Source: Desulfobacterales bacterium (GTDB taxonomy: Bacteria > Desulfobacterota > Desulfobacteria > Desulfobacterales > 4be13). Taken from it: a DNA stretch of 5,219 bases. The stretch covers positions 1-5,219 of the forward strand of contig JAOZRQ010000500.1 in assembly GCA_029940115.1 (NCBI GenBank), read 5' to 3'. Below are positions 1-5,208 of this stretch, one piece after another (position 1 is the first letter of the stretch; the number at the start of each line of letters is the position of its first letter). The notes under the pieces were generated by a model that was given only the letters and a program-made list of their open reading frames with translations, was not told where the DNA came from and did not search any database. The translations under genes were made by a program, and so were the position numbers.

Positions 1-22
1 GCCGACAGGCCCGAACGGTCAT

Positions 23-48
23 CCCGCCGGATTTGGCAATCCGGCGGG
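23..48. repeat. Perfect 11-bp hairpin, TGGC-loop repeat family, copy 1
   Basis: Two 11-base arms, CCCGCCGGATT (23-33) and AATCCGGCGGG (38-48), are exact reverse complements around a TGGC loop (34-37). The core GGATTTGGCAATCC recurs at 2803-2816 and 2869-2882 with a different outer stem. It lies 37 bases beyond the stop of the minus-strand glycosyltransferase gene. It could slow transcription there, but no T-run follows on either strand, so a REP-like dispersed hairpin fits better than an intrinsic terminator. The rest of bases 1-84 shows no recognisable gene. Confidence 0.7.
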
Positions 49-84
49 AGCGAGGACGGGGTTTACCGAATATTTACTGTCCGG

Positions 85-2256
85 TTAAAAAGATTTATAT
101 CCCATCATCGAAGAAAATATTTCAGGCTCAAAGAATCTTGACGGCCGGGTCGCCACATTGTCGGTGTTATGTCGAGACAGGCGTGAGCCATGGAGCTTCC
201 GCCGATAGAACACGCAGGTCTCCGGAACGACTTGGACAGGGATGCCCTTTGCAATGGCCTCACAAAGCCAATGCCAGTCTTCATACCCGAAACCGGAGTT
301 CTGGGGGGTCGGCATGAACGGATTTTCCATGAGCAGGGATCGCTGAGTGACAAAGAATGATGTCCAGTGGTTGTGTTCTATGAGATTCCCGAGACAGACG
401 GCCTCATCGTCGGAGCTCTGATATCGCACCAGCAGATGCTCCCCTTCAAAACAGATCACATACTCCGGGTGACACACGCACCCCTTGTCATCTTCTTTCA
501 TCCTCCGACACGCGGCCCTGAGCCAGTGCTTTCCAAAGAGGTCATCCGCGTCCAAAAACGCGACATACTTCCCGGAGGCCCTTTGGACCCCGTAATTTCT
601 CGACAGTCCCGGGTCTCCGAAATCAACGACCCACCGCTTGACCTCGGCATCCTCATACCGGCTGAAATACGCCTCGGTACTTGGGTCAGGCCTGTCCAGC
701 ACGACAATCACTTCGCTTTTCACCCTGTCCGCCGCCGCATATTGCATGGCTCTGAAGATGCTCTCCATGGTGGGATGGGCCAGAATCCCCTCCTCATGGG
801 CAGGGACCACCACGGATATGTCAAATTGTCCGTTGCCTGTTGTCTGTTGTCTGCCGATTTTCATCTGCCGATTTTCAGGAGCGGATTCATTGGCTCTGAT
901 CCGTCTTTCTGCCTCAGCCAACCTCTCCTCTGCCTGATGGCATGTTTCCCACGCATCCGCTGAACTTCGGCGGAACTTTTCAGCCTCTTCCCTTGCTTGG
1001 GACATTTCTCTCCGGGTCTCTGCCAGTTCGTGGCTCATTTCGGTATGCTTTCGCCATGTTACGGCTGAATCCGATTGCCACCTATCCGCCTGTTTCTTCG
1101 CCTGCACCAAGTGTTTCTCAGTCTCCATGAGACGGTCGTTTGTCTCACGCCATTTTTCCCAAGCCCGTTGCGATTCCTGCCATGACTGCCTTGTCTCCTC
1201 ATCTGCCTTTGCCAGCTTTTCATCGGCCTCTATGAGACGATCATTGGTTTCGGCCCATTTTTTCCAGGCCCGCTGGGATTCCTGCCACATATCCAGATGA
1301 TTCCTGAAATGCCCGATGCAGGCTTTTCTGAAAGGGTTGTCCGGCTCTTTTGTCAGGGAATCGGAGAATGCCTCACGCGTGTTGTGCGTCAATCCGAAAA
1401 GGAGCAGCGTCATGATCATCCGCTCCGAGTTGCATGGATGGATGGAATTGAAAAACTTTGCCATCAGCGTGTGGCGATCCTCGTCAGGAAAAAATTTCCT
1501 CATATCGTGATTCACAAAGAAATCGGAAAGGAGAAGCCCCACCTCAAAATCTGTCTCGGCCTCGTTCTCCCGGATGGTGTTTCCGGGATGGAGCCGGTAT
1601 TTCAAAAGCGGCATGTCAATGAGTGCGACCTTGAAATGATGGCAGAGCCTCAGAAAGAAGTCGTAATCATGCGCGTATTTCAAATCAGAGAAGCGGCCGA
1701 TTCGGTCAAATACGCTTCTTCTGCAAAACAGATTCGAGGTGGAGACGAGAAAGTTGCCGGCGAGCAGATCAAGAAGGATATCCCCTTCCCCTTTGAAGGA
1801 GGGTTCCGGATGATGATCCGCCCAGTTCTCCGTCGCGCCTCTTTGGTGTCTGATATGATTTCCTTGGTCATCAATGAATTCCACATGGCTGAAGGCCGCG
1901 TGGCGGGACGGATCAGTTTCAAGAATCTTCAGGCATTCCTCGAATCGGTGGTGCTCATACCGATCATCCGAGTTGAGGATGCTGACATAGTGACCCTTTG
2001 CGAGTCGGATTCCCCGGTTCAGGGTATGGGCCGCGCCTCGGTTCTCTTGGTGAAAATACTGAATTCGCTCATCTGCAATGCATTGGATCGCCTCATGGGT
2101 CTTGTCGGTGGAACCGTCATTGATGATGATGACCTCAATATCCGTGACGGTCTGTTCCAACACGGAGCAAACCGCCTCTTTCACATATCTCTCGTGGTTA
2201 TACGCGGGAATGACCACACTCACTTTCGGCAAATTCGGATCAGATAATGGTTTCAT
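85..2256 (-). CDS. Two-domain family 2 glycosyltransferase with central coiled coil
   Basis: The 723-residue protein is predicted to transfer sugars from nucleotide-sugar donors to a growing surface glycan, at the cytoplasmic face. No signal peptide or membrane segment is evident. Domain 1 (about residues 11-235) is a GT-A fold with VSVVIPAYN (12-20), DGSTD (47-51) and the metal-binding NSDD (95-98), ending near YRLHPGN (220-226). A helical linker leads to a charged predicted coiled coil (about 310-457) built from repeats starting WQESQRAW. Domain 2 (about 479-723) has a second GT-A core with ISVVVPAHEE (480-489), FLDADD (567-572) and GYEDWHW (657-663), whose acidic ED pair is typical of the catalytic base region. 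I chose ATG at 2256 because AGGAA lies 7 bases upstream and the fold begins 11 residues later. The frame stays open to an ATG at 2370, but those 38 extra codons translate a palindromic repeat. Linkages and acceptor cannot be read from the sequence. Having two different GT2 domains suggests a bifunctional or polymerising enzyme. The neighbouring manC fits polysaccharide synthesis. Confidence 0.88.
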   Translation of the reverse strand: MKPLSDPNLPKVSVVIPAYNHERYVKEAVCSVLEQTVTDIEVIIINDGSTDKTHEAIQCIADERIQYFHQENRGAAHTLNRGIRLAKGHYVSILNSDDRYEHHRFEECLKILETDPSRHAAFSHVEFIDDQGNHIRHQRGATENWADHHPEPSFKGEGDILLDLLAGNFLVSTSNLFCRRSVFDRIGRFSDLKYAHDYDFFLRLCHHFKVALIDMPLLKYRLHPGNTIRENEAETDFEVGLLLSDFFVNHDMRKFFPDEDRHTLMAKFFNSIHPCNSERMIMTLLLFGLTHNTREAFSDSLTKEPDNPFRKACIGHFRNHLDMWQESQRAWKKWAETNDRLIEADEKLAKADEETRQSWQESQRAWEKWRETNDRLMETEKHLVQAKKQADRWQSDSAVTWRKHTEMSHELAETRREMSQAREEAEKFRRSSADAWETCHQAEERLAEAERRIRANESAPENRQMKIGRQQTTGNGQFDISVVVPAHEEGILAHPTMESIFRAMQYAAADRVKSEVIVVLDRPDPSTEAYFSRYEDAEVKRWVVDFGDPGLSRNYGVQRASGKYVAFLDADDLFGKHWLRAACRRMKEDDKGCVCHPEYVICFEGEHLLVRYQSSDDEAVCLGNLIEHNHWTSFFVTQRSLLMENPFMPTPQNSGFGYEDWHWLCEAIAKGIPVQVVPETCVFYRRKLHGSRLSRHNTDNVATRPSRFFEPEIFSSMMGYKSF
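837..877. repeat. Back-to-back 7-bp and 14-bp tandem repeats inside the glycosyltransferase gene
   Basis: CTGTTGT is repeated twice (837-843, 844-850), and TCTGCCGATTTTCA is repeated twice directly after it (850-863, 864-877), all exact. They encode the short linker (about residues 459-478) between the coiled coil and the second glycosyltransferase domain. Neither unit length is a multiple of three, so gain or loss of one unit would shift the frame and remove the second domain. Confidence 0.8.
1081..1287 (-). repeat. Tandem duplication encoding WQESQRAW coiled-coil repeats
   Basis: Two adjacent segments, 1183-1287 (35 codons) and 1081-1182 (34 codons), encode near-identical openings WQESQRAWKKWAETNDRL and WQESQRAWEKWRETNDRL. 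Within these 18 codons seven pairs differ synonymously and only two change the residue. A third, weaker repeat starts at W393 (1078-1080) and a fourth is barely recognisable after it. The period of about 35 residues equals five heptads, consistent with a coiled coil that grew by duplication. Confidence 0.8.
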
Positions 2257-2263
2257 TTCATTT

Positions 2264-2268
2264 TTCCT
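2264..2268 (-). promoter_or_regulatory. Ribosome binding site deciding the glycosyltransferase start
   Basis: Read on the minus strand, AGGAA sits 7 bases before the ATG at 2256. It is the main reason for preferring this start over the in-frame ATG at 2370. The palindrome at 2277-2333 ends 8 bases upstream of it, so a hairpin in the mRNA leader would lie right beside the ribosome site. Confidence 0.65.
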
Positions 2269-2276
2269 ATAACTCA

Positions 2277-2333
2277 AGTTTGTAGTTCCGCGTTCAGGCG
2301 GTTTCGCACCGCCTAAAGGCGGAACTACAAACT
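2277..2333. repeat. 57-base palindromic repeat, copy A
   Basis: The arms at 2277-2302 and 2308-2333 are reverse complements over 26 positions with two mismatches, around loop TTCGC. The arms begin AGTTTGTAGTTCCG. A closely similar copy is at 4523-4577 and the start of a third at 5206-5219. Read through on the minus strand it gives FVVPPLGG...RGTTN, which creates a false N-terminal extension on the glycosyltransferase. It behaves like a dispersed REP or MITE-type palindrome. Transcribed in the glycosyltransferase leader it would fold into a strong hairpin just 5' of the ribosome site. Confidence 0.85.
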
Positions 2334-2438
2334 GATCCCGATAGCGCGGCTTTATCCATCTCACCGACATTTCCCAATCCCCCGCATTCCTTGATCATGT
2401 TTCCGGCCTGAGCTTGGGATTTGACATGTAATAATTGA

Positions 2439-2589
2439 TCATACATGACTTTCGGGTATTGTCAATTATGTTGCATTTAAATGATAATCACATTCTGAGG
2501 CACGTTATTTCAGATAGCTACGATGCACATTTCTTGAGATTATCATTTGATCGCACCATTATCTTCGTTTACCCGAAAGTCATGTCATA
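2439..2589. mobile_element. MITE-like element, 15-bp TIRs and 5-bp TCATA target duplication
   Basis: CATGACTTTCGGGTA (2444-2458) and TACCCGAAAGTCATG (2570-2584) are exact inverted repeats bounding 141 bases. The element is flanked on both sides by TCATA (2439-2443 and 2585-2589), as expected for a target-site duplication. A second exact inverted pair, AAATGATAATC (2479-2489) and GATTATCATTT (2538-2548), lies inside, and the sequence between the pairs is weakly palindromic. There is no room for a transposase, so a non-autonomous element moved in trans is the natural reading. I do not recognise the parent insertion sequence family. Confidence 0.78.
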
Positions 2590-2797
2590 GCCATTTCATA
2601 TAATAAAGTCAAACATGAAGGGTTGGTTTAAAAAAAACGTCCGGTGAGGGGCGAGGTGTCAGTACTTGGCCATATGTTTTCAGGTATTTGCATATGAGTG
2701 CCCAGGCAGAAATTTTCCGACATTCCATGCCCCACATGGAAAAATTTGGGAAAGGTCTTGACAACAAATGCTATTGATGTTATGTCAACGACAATAT

Positions 2798-2898
2798 GGT
2801 TCGGATTTGGCAATCCGAACCGGGCGTGGAGAGAATCGCTCCCGCCGGCGCTCCGGCGGAGGTGGTTCGGATTTGGCAATCCGAACCGAGCGTGAAAG
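2798..2898. repeat. Cluster of three hairpins, TGGC-loop family copies 2 and 3
   Basis: Two identical hairpins have arms GGTTCGGATT and AATCCGAACC around TGGC: one at 2798-2821, the other at 2864-2887, 66 bases apart. Each is followed by a related tail (GGGCGTGGAG, GAGCGTGAAA). Between them a third hairpin pairs CCGCCGG (2842-2848) with CCGGCGG (2853-2859) around CGCT. A further GAACCGAGCATGA (2907-2919) repeats the edge of the unit. The repeats are read through by short spurious frames on both strands. No T-run follows, so these are REP-like rather than terminators. Confidence 0.75.
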
Positions 2899-2939
2899 GG
2901 GGATATGAACCGAGCATGAGATTCATGCCTGATCCGAAT

Positions 2940-2955
2940 CTCTGCGCCTCTGCGT
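2940..2955. repeat. Short CTCTGCGY tandem
   Basis: CTCTGCGC (2940-2947) is followed directly by CTCTGCGT (2948-2955). I recall this phrase as frequent in bacterial intergenic repeats, but that is memory only. No function is assigned. Confidence 0.4.
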
Positions 2956-3124
2956 CCTTTGCATTCAAAAAACGGCTTCACACCGCAAAATCAGTTATAG
3001 TCCTCAACAAAAAGATTGTCCACGGTCGATTTTCCGAACCCTTTATTGTCAGGGGTTCGTCATTTCGATTTTGGACAAACATTATGTTGAAGTCTCTAGC
3101 ATCAGGAACCATCTTGAACTTGAT

Positions 3125-3129
3125 AGGAG
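3125..3129 (+). promoter_or_regulatory. Ribosome binding site of manC
   Basis: AGGAG ends 9 bases before the ATG at 3139, a normal spacing. It supports the chosen start, which places the nucleotide-binding signature at residues 15-23 as usual for the family. Confidence 0.75.
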
Positions 3130-3138
3130 CTTTTCATC

Positions 3139-4512
3139 ATGACGGATAAAATCCTCAACGCATACCCGGTATTGCTGGCAGGCGGCAGCGGCACACGCCT
3201 ATGGCCGGTCTCAAGAGAGTTTTTTCCCAAACAGCTGGTCCGTTTCTTCGGGGACGCGTCCCTGATCCAGCACACCATTTTACGGCTTTTTCCCCTGTTT
3301 TTTCCGGAAAAGGTGCGGATTGTCTGTGGGAAGGCCCATGCCAATGAGATCATGCGGGATATGGAAGCCATAAACATTTCCGCAGAGGGGAAGCTCATTG
3401 ACGAACCCTGCGGAAGAAACACCGCGCCGGCCATTCTGCTGGCGGTTCTGGAGATTCTCAAAAGGGAAGAGGATGCGGTGATGTTCATCTTTCCCGCGGA
3501 CCATGTGATCGGCGATGTGCCCGCGTTTCACAGGAAGATAAACGCAGCCTTTGATCTCGCCATGCAGGATCACATTGTCACCTTTGGCATCACGCCGGGC
3601 TATCCGGAGACAGGCTACGGATATATCGAAGCCTCTGAGACCGTTGCGGGAGATGCGTTTGTCATCAGAAGATTTGTGGAAAAGCCGGATATGAAGACAG
3701 CGAAAGCGTATCTGGCCGCAGGCAACTTCTTCTGGAACAGCGGGATGTTTGCCTTCAAGGCGTCTGTCATACTCAAGGAATTTGGGAAATTGAATCCAGA
3801 CATGCTCAGGCAGATGCGGGAACTGCTCTCAGACCGGGGCCGTCTCTCCTTTGAAACTTACCGTGAGGTCGAGAGCATCTCGATTGACTATGCGATCATG
3901 GAGAAGACGGGCAAGGGCGTGGTCCTTCCTTCGGATTTCGGATGGAGCGACATTGGCTCCTGGAAATCCCTTTATGATTTTCTGCCCAAAGACAAAGACG
4001 GGAATGTGGTGGCCACCGGGGACGTGATCCTGCAAAACACCACAAACAGCTTTGTCATGGGACATGAGCGGCTGATTGCCGTAAATAACCAGGAAAATCT
4101 CGTGGTGGTGGAAACACCGGACGCTGTCTTTGTGTCAGACATGGAGAACAGCCGGGATGTCAAATTCATTGTCAACACCTTGAAGGAAGGGGAGCGCAAG
4201 GAATACCAAGTTCATACCACCGTTTATGAGCCTTGGGGATATCATAAACTTCTGGAACGCGCGGATGACATGACGGTGAAACGTATCGTGATTTACCCAA
4301 GCGAGACCCTGTCTGTCGAGCCGAGTGAGGGGAGCAGACAATGGCTCGTGACAGAAGGATCGGCCAGCGTCACGATAGGGAAAGAAGCCATGATTCTGAA
4401 TCAGGCTGGGTCCGTCGGCATTCCCCAGAACTCCTCTCCCACGGTGGAGAATGTCGGAAAAACCGAATTGTGCCTGATCGCCGTTGAGAAGGCATCATCA
4501 ACACAAACTTGA
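3139..4512 (+). CDS. manC: Mannose-1-phosphate guanylyltransferase with degenerate isomerase domain
   Basis: This 457-residue cytosolic enzyme is predicted to make GDP-mannose from mannose-1-phosphate and GTP, supplying mannose-derived donors for polysaccharide synthesis. The N-terminal transferase domain (about 8-285) is intact: GGSGTRLWP (15-23), FPKQL (29-33), GRNTAPA (92-98), FPADH (118-122), ETGYGYI (157-163), FVEKPD (179-184), NSGMF (200-204), DYAIMEK (250-256) and GWSDIGSW (268-275). A beta-helix linker leads to a C-terminal type II phosphomannose isomerase cupin starting at YEPWGY (363-368). Its metal site is missing. Where the family has QMHxHRxEHW this protein reads EPSEGSRQW (394-402), and the later family histidine region (IPLGTRH) reads IPQNSSP (428-434). 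The fold is otherwise in frame, so isomerase activity is predicted lost and another enzyme would have to supply mannose-6-phosphate. Length is a little under the usual 470-480. AGGAG 9 bases upstream supports the start. It is divergent from the glycosyltransferase and convergent with hsp20. Its promoter was not recognised. Confidence 0.93.
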   Translation: MTDKILNAYPVLLAGGSGTRLWPVSREFFPKQLVRFFGDASLIQHTILRLFPLFFPEKVRIVCGKAHANEIMRDMEAINISAEGKLIDEPCGRNTAPAILLAVLEILKREEDAVMFIFPADHVIGDVPAFHRKINAAFDLAMQDHIVTFGITPGYPETGYGYIEASETVAGDAFVIRRFVEKPDMKTAKAYLAAGNFFWNSGMFAFKASVILKEFGKLNPDMLRQMRELLSDRGRLSFETYREVESISIDYAIMEKTGKGVVLPSDFGWSDIGSWKSLYDFLPKDKDGNVVATGDVILQNTTNSFVMGHERLIAVNNQENLVVVETPDAVFVSDMENSRDVKFIVNTLKEGERKEYQVHTTVYEPWGYHKLLERADDMTVKRIVIYPSETLSVEPSEGSRQWLVTEGSASVTIGKEAMILNQAGSVGIPQNSSPTVENVGKTELCLIAVEKASSTQT

Positions 4513-4522
4513 TCAAGAGCCA

Positions 4523-4577
4523 GTTTGTAGTTCCGCCTTCAGGCGGTGCGGCACCGCCTGAAGGCAGAACTACAAAC
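4523..4577. repeat. 57-base palindromic repeat, copy B, between convergent genes
   Basis: The arms at 4523-4547 and 4553-4577 are reverse complements over 25 positions with one mismatch, around loop GCGGC. It matches copy A (2277-2333) closely through both arms, differing mainly in the loop and a few stem positions. It occupies nearly all of the 71 bases between the stops of manC (4512) and hsp20 (4584). A stem this long could end or stabilise both transcripts, but no T-run follows on either strand, so a canonical intrinsic terminator is not shown. Confidence 0.85.
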
Positions 4578-4583
4578 GGGGCC

Positions 4584-4994
4584 CTATGCCGCCTTGACCG
4601 TGATCCTGCGAGGCGCGGCCTTCTCCACTTTCGGAAGGGTGAGCCTGAGTACGCCGTCATTCAGTCCGGCCTCTATTTTCGACTGGTCAATCATTTCCGA
4701 AAGGGTGAACTGCCGGTAATACCTGCCAGTCTGGTATTCCCTGAATATCTCCCCCTCGTCGGGACCCTCTGGCACTTCCACGTCGCCGGAGAGGGTAAGC
4801 ATGTTTTCCCGAAGGTCAATGTCGAGATTTTCTGATGTGGCTCCCGGCATGTCTGCCAAAAGGGTGATCTCGTTGTCGGTCTCAAATATGTCCACAACCG
4901 GCGTGAAGATCGGCCCCGGTTTGATTCCCTCCGCAGGGGTGGCGACCTCCTGCTTCTCTTTTGCCTGAATGTCTTTGGTGTCACTGTTTGTCAT
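4584..4994 (-). CDS. Small heat-shock protein, Hsp20/alpha-crystallin family
   Basis: The 136-residue protein is predicted to be an ATP-independent cytosolic holdase that binds unfolding proteins and assembles into oligomers. A short, polar, charged N-terminal arm (1-30) precedes the alpha-crystallin domain (about 32-122), which opens with the typical PVVDIFETDNEITLLADMPG (32-51). It continues with EYQTGRYYRQFTL (86-98) and ends with the family signature ...GLNDGVLRLTLPK (110-122). The tail carries an I-x-V motif, ITV (131-133), the usual oligomer contact. The N-terminal arm lacks the hydrophobic, phenylalanine-rich content of many relatives. The start at 4994 is supported by GGGAGGGG six bases upstream. 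It converges on manC across palindrome copy B. The leader contains alternative hairpins (5018-5088), but no sigma-32 type promoter was convincing. Family assignment is firm. The exact paralogue (ibpA or other) is not. Confidence 0.94.
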   Translation of the reverse strand: MTNSDTKDIQAKEKQEVATPAEGIKPGPIFTPVVDIFETDNEITLLADMPGATSENLDIDLRENMLTLSGDVEVPEGPDEGEIFREYQTGRYYRQFTLSEMIDQSKIEAGLNDGVLRLTLPKVEKAAPRRITVKAA

Positions 4995-5000
4995 GGTTGT

Positions 5001-5008
5001 CCCCTCCC
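5001..5008 (-). promoter_or_regulatory. Strong ribosome binding site of hsp20
   Basis: On the minus strand GGGAGGGG ends 6 bases before the ATG at 4994. It is an unusually G-rich Shine-Dalgarno sequence. It lies just downstream of the leader hairpin at 5018-5047 but is not part of its stem. Confidence 0.7.
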
Positions 5009-5017
5009 ATTTATGTA

Positions 5018-5088
5018 AGGATGAAGGATGAGTCTCCCCTTCATCCTATCCTTTGCAAATGATGAATTGTGAAGGATCAAGGATGAAG
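5018..5088 (-). promoter_or_regulatory. hsp20 leader with mutually exclusive hairpins
   Basis: AGGATGAAGG (5018-5027) and CCTTCATCCT (5038-5047) form an exact 10-bp stem with a 10-base loop, starting 24 bases upstream of the hsp20 ATG. A third segment, AAGGATGAAG (5079-5088), can pair with the same middle strand instead. In the hsp20 transcript the middle segment could therefore pair upstream or downstream. This may be a regulatory leader, or only a simple AAGGATGA repeat patch with no role. Confidence 0.4.
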
Positions 5089-5174
5089 TCATGCATCGCC
5101 TTCACCTGTTCCTTAGTGCTCCATTTCAGAAATAATGTCCAGGTTACAAAATCAGGCATCCTTCCATTTCATAT

Positions 5175-5208
5175 GAAAAGTGGTTTGCACTTTTCGGATG
5201 GGAAAAGT
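5175..5208. repeat. Overlapping alternative small hairpins
   Basis: GAAAAGTG (5175-5182) pairs with CACTTTTC (5188-5195) around GTTTG. The same central strand, ACTTTTC (5189-5195), can instead pair with GAAAAGT (5202-5208) around GGATGG. The patch abuts the partial palindrome copy at the window edge. There is no gene overlap and no clear terminator. The function is unknown. Confidence 0.45.

Larger units (their letters stand above)
2257..3138. other. 880-base gene-free, repeat-rich divergent intergenic region
   Basis: This stretch separates the divergent glycosyltransferase and manC genes and must hold both promoters if each is transcribed on its own, yet I found no convincing -35/-10 pair. 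From left to right it holds a long palindrome (2277-2333), a MITE-like element (2444-2584), an unassigned part with small inverted repeats (2590-2797), a hairpin cluster (2798-2898), a short CTCTGCG tandem (2940-2955) and a 7-bp stem-loop (3035-3059). Open frames here are short, cross the repeats and resemble no family I know. One weak candidate is TTGACA (2758-2763) 17 bases ahead of TATGTC, about 350 bases before manC. Confidence 0.75.

Noticed and set aside
23..48. Intrinsic terminator after the glycosyltransferase gene
   Set aside because: The stem is strong, but no T-run follows on the minus strand, and the same core occurs elsewhere without relation to gene ends.
837..877. CRISPR-like array
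   Set aside because: The repeats are 7 and 14 bases, contiguous with no spacers, and inside a coding gene.
367..963. Plus-strand open frame of 198 codons
   Set aside because: It is a shadow of the second glycosyltransferase domain. Its codons mirror the FLDADD and VVVPAHEE region of the real gene.
1297..2247. Long plus-strand open frame of 316 codons
   Set aside because: It lies entirely antisense to the first domain of the glycosyltransferase, has no family-like motifs and no convincing ribosome site. The minus-strand frame has clear GT2 motifs.
2690..2706. Sigma-54 type promoter on the minus strand (GG-N10-GC)
   Set aside because: Only the GG and GC spacing matches. The TGGCAC and TTGC boxes are poor, and the site points into the MITE-like element far from the gene start.
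2628..2981. Minus-strand 117-codon frame, and overlapping plus-strand frame 2796-3149
   Set aside because: Both read through the hairpin repeats (ARFGLPNPNH twice, RIWQSEP twice), so the repeated peptides come from repeat DNA rather than a domain. Neither has a recognisable fold or good start.
4509..4835. Plus-strand 108-codon frame beginning inside manC's stop region
   Set aside because: It starts by translating palindrome copy B (QFVVPPSGG) and then runs antisense to hsp20.
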